A DNA stretch of 64,000 nucleotides, taken from Dechloromonas sp. A34. Lineage in GTDB: Bacteria > Pseudomonadota > Gammaproteobacteria > Burkholderiales > Rhodocyclaceae. Below are positions 57,120 to 64,000 of the stretch, one piece after another (positions within the stretch are counted from its first letter, which is position 1; the number at the start of each line of letters is the position of its first letter). Position numbers and translations under genes: made by a program. Below the pieces are notes generated by a model. It ran no database searches, had not been told where the DNA came from, and saw nothing but the letters and a program-made list of their open reading frames with translations. Where the stretch lies: the NCBI RefSeq assembly GCF_026261605.1, contig NZ_CP102486.1, positions 4,464,001-4,528,000 of the forward strand, read 5' to 3'.

Positions 57120-57994
57120 CATTGTGGCAGGCGAGTCGAAGGCGGGTTGTGGAAGCGCAGGCCAAAAGTGAAGACCTCCTTCGAACAGACATCGATGCAG
57201 CGCCCGCAATTAGTGCAGTTGGCGGCCAGGATGACAGGCCCGACGCCTTTGTCCTCGCCCTTGAGGGCCGGCCGGATGACCTGCGGCTCGGGGCAGACCT
57301 CGAAGCAGTCCATGCAGTCGTTGCAGGCGGCGCGGGCCGGCGCCGCGACACGCAGCGGGCTCCAGCGGCCGAGCAGGCTGTAGAAGGCGCCGACCGGGCA
57401 GAGATGGCCGCACCAGCCGCGGCTCATCACGAAGAGATCGAACAGGAAGACGCTCAGCACCACCATCCAGGCCGCGCCGAGGCCGAAGATCAGGCCGCGA
57501 TGCAGCATCGAGACCGGGTTGATCAACTCCCAGAGCACCGTGCCGGTCAGCGCCGAGCCGACCAGGGTCATGCCGAGGATCCAGTAGCGGGTGGCGCGCC
57601 CCAGATGGACGCTGCCCTTGATGCCGAGACGGCCACGCAGCCAGCCGGCGGCATCGGTCACCAGATTGACCGGGCAGACCCAGCTGCAATAGACCCGGCC
57701 GCCGACCAGCAGGTAGAAGGCGAGCACGATGGCGACCCCGATCAAGCCAAGGCTTTCGGGCAGGTGACCGGTCATCGCCGACTGCAGCACGACATAGGGG
57801 TCGGTCAGCGGCAGGAAGCTCAGAGTGTAGCTGTAGGCGAGATTGCCCTTGACCAACCAGACCCCGGCCAGCGGGCCGAGCATGAAAAGGGCGAGGATGG
57901 CGAATTGCGACAGGCGGCGCAGGATCAGCCAGCGGTGGGCGCGCAGCCAGCCCTTGCTGGCGACGGCCTCGGCTCCGGTGCGGTGCTCACTCAT
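57119..57994 (-). CDS. napH: NapH-type quinol dehydrogenase membrane subunit
   Basis: The protein has 291 residues with four to five membrane helices, the two CXXXCP loops ([11 protein letters not shown] and [11 protein letters not shown]) and two C-terminal 4Fe-4S motifs ([14 protein letters not shown] and [15 protein letters not shown]). It passes electrons from ubiquinol to NapG. Its start overlaps the napG stop by 4 bp. Confidence 0.93.
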   Translation of the reverse strand: MSEHRTGAEAVASKGWLRAHRWLILRRLSQFAILALFMLGPLAGVWLVKGNLAYSYTLSFLPLTDPYVVLQSAMTGHLPESLGLIGVAIVLAFYLLVGGRVYCSWVCPVNLVTDAAGWLRGRLGIKGSVHLGRATRYWILGMTLVGSALTGTVLWELINPVSMLHRGLIFGLGAAWMVVLSVFLFDLFVMSRGWCGHLCPVGAFYSLLGRWSPLRVAAPARAACNDCMDCFEVCPEPQVIRPALKGEDKGVGPVILAANCTNCGRCIDVCSKEVFTFGLRFHNPPSTRLPQ

Positions 57995-58872
57995 GGCTTG
58001 CCTCCGAGGCCGGGCGGCAGGCTGGGAATGGCCCCCGCCTCGCTGCCGGGCAGGCCGCGGGCTGGCGCGGTGTTGCCGCTGGCCGGGTCATAGTGGCCGG
58101 GCAGGCTGGCCCCTTCGGGCATGCGGTCGGGGAGATCCATCATCTTCGATTCGTCGATCAGCGAGTGGCCAGCCTTCTTCTGCTCGTCCCAGCCGATGCG
58201 GTAGTGCTTGCCGAGCTCGCCCTTGGCCAGCTTGGGCGGCAGGACGCGAATGGCTGCTTCTTCGAGCACGCAGGATTTCTCGCACTTGCCGCAGCCGGTG
58301 CAATGCTCGGAATGCACGGTCGGCAGGAACATGGCGTGCCGCCCGGTGCGTTGGTTGGGCTGCATGTCGAGGGTGATCGCCTTGTCAATCACCGGGCAGA
58401 CGCGATAGCAGACGTCGCAGCGCAGGCCGAGGAAATTGAGGCAAGTCTCGTGGTCGATGAGTACCGCGACGCCCATCTTCGACTGGTTGATGTCGGTCAG
58501 TGCGTGATCCAGGGCTCCGGTCGGGCAGGCCTTGATGCACGGGATGTCCTCGCACATCTCGCAGGGGATGGCGCGCGCCGTAAAGTAGGGTGTGCCGGTG
58601 GCGACCGGGGTTTCCGGCTTGGCCAGCGACAGGGTGTCGTAGGGGCAGTCGCGAACGCACAACCCGCAGCGGATGCAGGCGCCGAGGAATTCGTCCTCGG
58701 GGAGCGCGCCGGGCGGGCGCAGGGCGAGGGCGGGCAAGGCTTTCGACTGTTTGGCGTAGAGCCCGAGGCCAAGGCCGAGCATACCGACACCGCAAGCCAT
58801 GCGGGCCGAGTCGAAAAGGAATTGGCGGCGGGCGGCGCCGGACTTGCCCGGGGAACTGTCTGAAGGTTTCAT
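57991..58872 (-). CDS. napG: NapG-type periplasmic ferredoxin
   Basis: The protein has 293 residues with a Tat signal ([17 protein letters not shown]) and four 4Fe-4S motifs: [36 protein letters not shown] and [11 protein letters not shown]. The usual periplasmic reductase genes (napA, napB) are not present on either side, so the electron acceptor is elsewhere or different. The C-terminal tail is Pro/Gly-rich and longer than in some homologues. Confidence 0.92.
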   Translation of the reverse strand: MKPSDSSPGKSGAARRQFLFDSARMACGVGMLGLGLGLYAKQSKALPALALRPPGALPEDEFLGACIRCGLCVRDCPYDTLSLAKPETPVATGTPYFTARAIPCEMCEDIPCIKACPTGALDHALTDINQSKMGVAVLIDHETCLNFLGLRCDVCYRVCPVIDKAITLDMQPNQRTGRHAMFLPTVHSEHCTGCGKCEKSCVLEEAAIRVLPPKLAKGELGKHYRIGWDEQKKAGHSLIDESKMMDLPDRMPEGASLPGHYDPASGNTAPARGLPGSEAGAIPSLPPGLGGKP

Positions 58873-59037
58873 GATGAAGGAACAGCCGGCGGGCGGAGCT
58901 ATCGCCCCGCCCGGTTTCCGGCACTCCCTGACGCCTTATTCGGGGAAAACCTGATGGCTACCAATCTACTCCATCAGCGTTTCCGAATGCTTAGCGCAGA
59001 TCAAAGGTCTCGGAAAAACCTGCGTGGCGCAGGGGTA

Positions 59038-59799
59038 TCAAAGTCCGGGAAACAACTGTCTGGCGTTGACGCTGGTCGCCGCCGCGACCTCGGCCAGGCT
59101 CAGGCCGCGCAGCTCGGACAGCGTCCGGGCCATCGGCAGCAACTCGGCCGGGGCATTGCGGCCACGATTGAGCCAGGCCGGCGGGATGTCCGGGGCATCG
59201 GTTTCGAGGACGATGGATTCGAGCGGCAGGGTCGCCGCCAGTTGGCGAATGCGCGTCGAACCGCTATAAGTCATCGCGCCACCGAAGCCGAGCTTGAAAC
59301 CGAGCCCGATGAAAGCTTCAGCCTGTTGCCGGCTGCCGTTGAAGGCATGGGCGATGCCACCGGGCACGGCGATGCGACGCAGATGCTTGAGGATGTCGTC
59401 GACCGCCCGCCGGACGTGGAGCAGCACCGGCAGATTGAACTCGCGGGCCAATTTGAGCTGCTCGACATAGAAGAATTCCTGACGCGCCGGGTCGCTCTCG
59501 CCAACGTAATAGTCGAGCCCGATTTCGCCGATGGCCACCGGCTTTTCCCTGATCAGCCAGTCGCGCAGAATGCCAAGGTCCGTTTCCTTCGCCTGCATGA
59601 CATAGAGAGGATGAATGCCGTAGGCCGCAACGCAGCCGGGATAGCGCTCGACCGCAGCTTTGAGTTTGGGAAAACTGTCCACCGCCACAGCCGGCACGAC
59701 GATGCGTTCCACCCCGGCGGCCAGCGCCTCTGCCTGCACCGCGTCGCGATCGGCATCGAACTCGGCCGCGTCGAGGTGACAGTGGGTGTCGATCAGCAT
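59038..59799 (-). CDS. tatD: TatD-family metal-dependent hydrolase
   Basis: The protein has 253 residues. An amidohydrolase-type barrel shows the metal ligands DTHCHLD, GEIGLDYY, LLHVRRA, AHAFNGS and ETDAPDIPP. Members act as 3'-5' exonucleases or D-aminoacyl-type hydrolases. It overlaps dadA by 7 bp and is the last gene of the spoT-dadA-tatD set. Confidence 0.92.
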   Translation of the reverse strand: MLIDTHCHLDAAEFDADRDAVQAEALAAGVERIVVPAVAVDSFPKLKAAVERYPGCVAAYGIHPLYVMQAKETDLGILRDWLIREKPVAIGEIGLDYYVGESDPARQEFFYVEQLKLAREFNLPVLLHVRRAVDDILKHLRRIAVPGGIAHAFNGSRQQAEAFIGLGFKLGFGGAMTYSGSTRIRQLAATLPLESIVLETDAPDIPPAWLNRGRNAPAELLPMARTLSELRGLSLAEVAAATSVNARQLFPGL

Positions 59800-61046
59800 C
59801 GCCGGAAGGGAAATTCCGGTTCCGGGCGCCGGCCGCTGATCAGGTCGGCGAGCGCCGCGCCCGAGCCGCAGGCCATGGTCCAGCCCAGCGTGCCGTGGCC
59901 GGTGTTAAGCCACAGATTGCTGTAACGGGTCCGCCCGATGCACGGGACGTTGGACGGCGTGGCCGGGCGCAGGCCGCACCAGAACTCCGGCTCGCCTTCA
60001 ACTTCGAGGCGAGGGAAGAGCTGGCGGACGCGCTGCATCAGTGCCTGGCAGCGCACAGCGTTGAGTTCGAGGTTGTAGCCGTTGAATTCGGCGGTGCCGG
60101 CGATGCGCAGGCGATCGCCGAGGCGCGAGAAAACCAGCTTGCGTTCGTCGTCGGTCAGGCTGACGCTCGGCGCTGGCGCGCCGTTGAGCAGTTTCAGCGT
60201 GGCCGAATAGCCCTTGGCGGGAAAGACCGGCAGGCTGATGCCGAGCGGCTTGACGAGCAAGGGCGAGTAGCTGCCGAGGGCGACGACGTAGGCATCGGCG
60301 GTGAGCAGTTCTGGTCCGCCTTCGCCATTGGCCAGGATGCCGGCGATCTGCCTGCCCCCCGGCGCGATGCGCTCGATGCTCAGGTTATGCCGGAACTCGA
60401 CCCCCGCCACCTGTGCCCGCTCGGCCAGGGCGCGGGTGAATTTGTGGGCGTCGCCGGATTCGTCGGAGATGGTGTAGTCGCCACCGACCAGCAGATGCCG
60501 GGCATCGGCCAGCGCCGGCTCGATCTCGAGGCAGCGCTCGACATCGATGCTTTCCCTGTCGAGCCCGAACTGACGCATGACGGCGGTCGCCTCGACGGCC
60601 ATCGCGTACTCCTGGCGGTCGGTATAGATGTGCAGGATGCCGCGTTCGAGCTGGTCGTACTGCAGCCCCAATTCCGCGCGCAGTTGCTGCAGCCGGCGCC
60701 GGCTGTAGAGCGAGAGGGCGACGATGGCGGCCATGTTGCGGCGCGTCCGCCCGGGCAGGCACTCGCCGAGGAAACGCAGGCCCCAGGCAAACTGGGCCGG
60801 GTCGGCCCGCCAGCGCCAGAGCAGGGGGGCATCCTCGCGCCCCAGCCATTTTCCTAGCCGGGGCAGGACGTTTGGATTGGCCCAGGGTTCGGCATGCGAG
60901 ACCGATATCTGGCCGCCATTGGCAAAGCTGGTTTCGTTGCCGGCCACCGGCTGGCGGTCCACCACGGTGACCTGATGCCCGGCCTGGGCCAGATACCACG
61001 CGCTCGCCGTGCCGACGACGCCGGCGCCCAGGACGAGAACTTTCAA
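59793..61046 (-). CDS. dadA: D-amino acid dehydrogenase
   Basis: The protein has 417 residues from a TTG start whose TTGA overlaps the spoT stop; this gives the normal length and begins with the FAD motif KVLVLGAGVVGTASAWYLA. It has NETSFANGGQISVSHAEPWA, PVFPAKGYSATL and the C-terminal GLRPATPSNVPCIG and LNTGHGTLGWTMA. It oxidises D-amino acids at the membrane with electrons passing to quinone. The dadX racemase is not nearby. Confidence 0.92.
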   Translation of the reverse strand: MKVLVLGAGVVGTASAWYLAQAGHQVTVVDRQPVAGNETSFANGGQISVSHAEPWANPNVLPRLGKWLGREDAPLLWRWRADPAQFAWGLRFLGECLPGRTRRNMAAIVALSLYSRRRLQQLRAELGLQYDQLERGILHIYTDRQEYAMAVEATAVMRQFGLDRESIDVERCLEIEPALADARHLLVGGDYTISDESGDAHKFTRALAERAQVAGVEFRHNLSIERIAPGGRQIAGILANGEGGPELLTADAYVVALGSYSPLLVKPLGISLPVFPAKGYSATLKLLNGAPAPSVSLTDDERKLVFSRLGDRLRIAGTAEFNGYNLELNAVRCQALMQRVRQLFPRLEVEGEPEFWCGLRPATPSNVPCIGRTRYSNLWLNTGHGTLGWTMACGSGAALADLISGRRPEPEFPFRRC

Positions 61047-63196
61047 GCGTCGCCTCCGCGTTCGCGCACGATGCGGGTGACTTCCGGAATGTGGCGCATG
61101 CCGCGCATGACCGCCGCCAGATGGTTGCGATGGGCGACCTGAATGGTGAAACGGAGCACGGTGAACAGGCGCTCGGGATCGGCATCCATCGCGACATGCT
61201 CGATGTTCGAGCCGGCTTCGGAGATGGCTGCGGCGACCTGGGCGAGCACACCACGGGTGTTCTTGACCTCGACCTTGATGCGGATATCGAACAGTTTGCC
61301 GTCTTCCGGCTCCCACTCGACATCGATCCATTTTTGCGGCTCGGCCGAGCGCGATTTGCGGATGGTCGGGCAGTCGTGGGTATGGATGACCAGCCCACTG
61401 CCCTTCTTGATCGAGCCGATGATCGGATCGCCGGGGATCGGCTGGCAGCAGCGCGCCAGCTGGATGGCCATACCTTCGGTGCCGTGGATAGCCAGGGTCA
61501 TATTGCTTGGCATGTCCGGCGACATGTTCTCGCGGGCGAGCAGGCGGCGGGCGACCACCGAGGGCAGACGCTTGCCGAGGCCGATGTCGGTATAGACCTC
61601 CTCGATCGAGCGCTGACCGCCGGATTTGACCATTTGGTCCCAGGCCTCGGCCGGAATAGAGATCGGCACCACACCGAGCGAGAGCAGTTCCTGGCGCAGC
61701 AGGCGCTCGCCGAGCCGGGCCGACTCCTCGTTCTGCATGGTGCGCAGGAAATGGCGGATCTTGCTGCGCGCCCGGCCGGTCTTGACGTAGGTCAGCCAGA
61801 CCGGATTCGGGCTGGCCTGGTGCGAGGTGATGATCTCGACCAGGTCGCCATTGCGCAACTCGGTGCGCAGCGGCGACAGTTCCTGATTGACGCGGGCGGC
61901 CGAGCAGTGATGGCCGACATCGGTGTGCACGGCATAGGCAAAATCAACCACCGTCGCCCCGCTCGGCAGGGCCATGATCTTGCCCTTGGGCGTAAAGACG
62001 TAAACCTCGTCCGGGAAGAGATCGATCTTGACGTTCTCGAAGAACTCGGCCGAATCGTTGCCCTGCATTTCGAGCAAGGATTGCAACCATTTGTGCGTCT
62101 TGACCTGGAGGTCGGCGCCACTCTCCTCAATGTCCTTGTACAGCCAGTGCGCCGCAACACCTTCCTGCGCGACATGATGCATCTCGCGGGTGCGGATCTG
62201 CACTTCGACCGGCGTGCCGTAGGGACCGATCAGCGTCGTGTGCAGCGACTGGTAGCCATTGGCCTTGGGGATGGCGATGTAGTCCTTGAACTTGCCGGGC
62301 ACTGGCTTGTAGAGGCTGTGCAGCGCGCCGAGCGCGAGATAGCAGGTCGGCACGTTGTCGACGACAACGCGGAAGCCGTAGATATCGAGCACCTGCGAAA
62401 AGGACAGGTGCTTTTCCTTCATCTTGCGGAAGATCGAATACAGACTCTTCTCGCGGCCGAATACTTCGGCTTTCAGGCCGGAATGGTCCAGCTTGCCCTT
62501 GATGCCGTCGAGAATCCGGGTCAGTAGTTCGTTGCGGTTGCCGCGTGCCGCCTTCAGCGCCTTGGCCAGCACTTCGGCGCGATGCGGGTAAATCAGGTGG
62601 AACGAGGTGTCCTGCAGTTCGCGATAGAGCTTGTTGAGGCCCAGGCGCAGGGCGATCGGCGCGTAGATTTCGAGGGTCTCGCGTGCGATGCGGGCGCGCT
62701 TGTCGGCGCGCATCGCCGACATCGTCTGCAGGTTGTGCTGGCGGTCGGCCAGCTTGATGAGCACGACGCGCAGATCGCGCGCCATGGCCATCAGCATCTT
62801 GCGGAAGTTCTCGGCCTGCGCCTCCTGGTAGGAGGCGAATTCCATCTTGTCGAGCTTGGACAGGCCATCGACCAGCTCGGCGACTTCCTTGCCGAATTTC
62901 TCGGCAAGCTCGCGCTTGGTGGCCCCGGTATCTTCGAGAACGTCGTGCAGCAGCGCGGCAGCCACGGCATCGGCATCCATCCGCCATTCGACGACGGCAC
63001 CGGCAACGGCCAGCGGATGCGTGATGTAGGGCTCGCCCGACATGCGTTTCTGGCTCGCATGGGCGCGTGCGGCGAAGGCATACGCCGCCTTGATACGTTC
63101 TACATCGACGGGAGTTAGATAGTCGAGACTATCGAGGAAAACCCGGTAGGCGGGTTCCTCATGAGCGGGCGGCAGAGGCGACGGCGTTGAACCCAT
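61043..63196 (-). CDS. spoT: Bifunctional (p)ppGpp synthetase/hydrolase
   Basis: The protein has 717 residues. The HD hydrolase domain (HASQKRMSGEPYITHP, ALLHDVLEDTGA) and the synthetase domain (GREKSLYSIFRKMKEK, DIYGFRVVVDN, PKANGYQSLHTT) both look intact. TGS (DVYVFTP-like segment EVYVFTPKGKIMALPSGAT), a helical region and a C-terminal ACT domain follow. This is the beta/gammaproteobacterial SpoT pattern and the position next to rpoZ and gmk is classic. It controls the stringent response. Confidence 0.95.
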   Translation of the reverse strand: MGSTPSPLPPAHEEPAYRVFLDSLDYLTPVDVERIKAAYAFAARAHASQKRMSGEPYITHPLAVAGAVVEWRMDADAVAAALLHDVLEDTGATKRELAEKFGKEVAELVDGLSKLDKMEFASYQEAQAENFRKMLMAMARDLRVVLIKLADRQHNLQTMSAMRADKRARIARETLEIYAPIALRLGLNKLYRELQDTSFHLIYPHRAEVLAKALKAARGNRNELLTRILDGIKGKLDHSGLKAEVFGREKSLYSIFRKMKEKHLSFSQVLDIYGFRVVVDNVPTCYLALGALHSLYKPVPGKFKDYIAIPKANGYQSLHTTLIGPYGTPVEVQIRTREMHHVAQEGVAAHWLYKDIEESGADLQVKTHKWLQSLLEMQGNDSAEFFENVKIDLFPDEVYVFTPKGKIMALPSGATVVDFAYAVHTDVGHHCSAARVNQELSPLRTELRNGDLVEIITSHQASPNPVWLTYVKTGRARSKIRHFLRTMQNEESARLGERLLRQELLSLGVVPISIPAEAWDQMVKSGGQRSIEEVYTDIGLGKRLPSVVARRLLARENMSPDMPSNMTLAIHGTEGMAIQLARCCQPIPGDPIIGSIKKGSGLVIHTHDCPTIRKSRSAEPQKWIDVEWEPEDGKLFDIRIKVEVKNTRGVLAQVAAAISEAGSNIEHVAMDADPERLFTVLRFTIQVAHRNHLAAVMRGMRHIPEVTRIVRERGGDA

Positions 63197-63217
63197 CTGT
63201 CTTCACCGCCCCAACCT

Positions 63218-63424
63218 TCAGGCCTGACCGCGGTTGAGCACTTCCAGACCAACCTTGCCAATCGCCATTTCGCGCAGGGCGATGACAGTCGGCTTGTCCT
63301 TCTCGGGATCGACCAGCGGCGTCGCGCCGTTGGCCAGCTGGCGGGCGCGGTGGGCAGCGGCCAGGGTCATCTGGAAGCGGTTGGGGATACGTTTCATGCA
63401 GTCGTCGACGGTAACGCGGGCCAT
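63218..63424 (-). CDS. rpoZ: RNA polymerase omega subunit
   Basis: The protein has 68 residues: [19 protein letters not shown], then [14 protein letters not shown], then [14 protein letters not shown]. The family length and motifs match. It lies between gmk and spoT on the same strand, the conserved order. Omega also forms part of the ppGpp site of RNA polymerase. Confidence 0.97.
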   Translation of the reverse strand: MARVTVDDCMKRIPNRFQMTLAAAHRARQLANGATPLVDPEKDKPTVIALREMAIGKVGLEVLNRGQA

Positions 63425-63439
63425 GGGTAAACCTCTAAA

Positions 63440-64000
63440 TCAGATCAATCGTGCAAAAAGGGCGGCGTGACGCGCACGCTGTGCCGCGAGGCTCAGGCGG
63501 GAGGCGCGCACGACGGCACGCAAATCATCCAGCGCCTGCTCCAGTTGGTCGTTAATAATAACATAGTCGAATTCGCCGACATGGCGCATCTCGGCCTGTG
63601 CCGCGGCCAAGCGACGGGAAATGACGGCCGCGCTGTCGGTGCCGCGCCCGGTCAGGCGCCGGGTCAACTCTTCCATCGAGGGCGGCAGGATGAAGATGCC
63701 GATCGCCTCGGCAAACAGCAAGCGGACCTGCTGCGCGCCCTGCCAATCGATTTCGAGCAGCACATCGCGACCAGCGGCCAGTTGGTCGGCGATCCAGGTC
63801 TTCGAGGTACCGTAGAAATTGCCATGGACCTCGGCCCACTCGAGGAATTCGTGGTGGTCGATCATGGCGCGAAACTCGGCGGTATCGACAAAATGGTATT
63901 CGCGGCCGTCCGTTTCGCCCGGCCGTGGGTCGCGGGTGGTATAGGAAACCGAGAGCTGGACGTCGAGCTCGCTTTCGAGCAGCAGGCGAACCAGGGTGGT
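63440..64000 (-). CDS. gmk: Guanylate kinase, 3' part (runs off the window)
   Basis: The last 186 residues are visible in one open frame to the window edge: SVSYTTRDPRPGETDGREYH, then FLEWAEVHGNFYGTS, then VLLEIDWQGAQQVR and FILPPSMEELTRRL. The N-terminal P-loop lies outside. It phosphorylates GMP to GDP. It is upstream of rpoZ in the same operon. Confidence 0.95.
   Translation of the reverse strand, partial: TTLVRLLLESELDVQLSVSYTTRDPRPGETDGREYHFVDTAEFRAMIDHHEFLEWAEVHGNFYGTSKTWIADQLAAGRDVLLEIDWQGAQQVRLLFAEAIGIFILPPSMEELTRRLTGRGTDSAAVISRRLAAAQAEMRHVGEFDYVIINDQLEQALDDLRAVVRASRLSLAAQRARHAALFARLI

Overview
The window reads as a chromosomal segment of a GC-rich, respiratory, motile-type betaproteobacterium, most likely Rhodocyclales (Azonexus/Dechloromonas-like). 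This rests on the rRNA and tRNA complement, the pil, lut, nap and cyn genes, a CIRCE-controlled rpoH, and the spoT-rpoZ-gmk block. I could not run a 16S comparison, so the family-level placement is an inference.

Layout. Positions 1-6.7 kb hold the start of an octaheme cytochrome with a DUF302 neighbour, a sigma54 regulator, ccoG, an alpha/beta hydrolase, a TehA-type channel and small proteins. Positions 7-11.2 kb carry a PAS/GGDEF/EAL protein overlapping an Aer-like chemoreceptor. Positions 11.2-16.5 kb are a lactate-utilisation operon (lutA-lutB-half aldehyde dehydrogenase-hydroxyacid dehydrogenase-lutC) with a divergent IclR regulator. Positions 16.5-23.3 kb carry pbpG, maeB, pckG and an aminotransferase, the malate/PEP branch that would feed gluconeogenesis from lactate. 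Positions 23.3-27 kb carry ampD-pilR-pilS-PP0621. Positions 27-31.7 kb look accessory: a 24-residue membrane peptide, an FtsH-like AAA protease, a membrane-anchored TIR protein, a truncated acylphosphatase and an integrase remnant, ending at tRNA-Pro.

Positions 31.8-37.7 kb return to core genes: ispB, an Hpt/HD-GYP protein, tcdA, corA, an MBL-fold hydrolase and an alpha/beta hydrolase. A complete IS66-family element follows, and then a minus-strand rRNA operon (16S-Ile-Ala-23S-5S) preceded by four tRNA genes. Positions 46.1-52.4 kb are a cyanate or nitrate-type ABC transporter with cyanase, a DJ-1/PfpI protein and a NarXL-like two-component pair. A large hybrid histidine kinase, rpoH with a perfect CIRCE operator, an orphan napGH pair, tatD, dadA, spoT, rpoZ and the 3' part of gmk close the window.

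Quality note. Five single-base deletions in short G/C runs break four otherwise intact genes: the sigma54 regulator, tehA (twice), maeB and the ABC permease. In each case adding one base restores a full-length family protein whose total length is a multiple of three. I read these as probable homopolymer under-calls rather than real pseudogenes.

The best candidates for something unusual are the FtsH-like/TIR accessory segment, the catalytically incomplete half-ALDH kept inside the lut operon, and the cyn locus with its DJ-1 gene, two-component pair and palindrome cluster.
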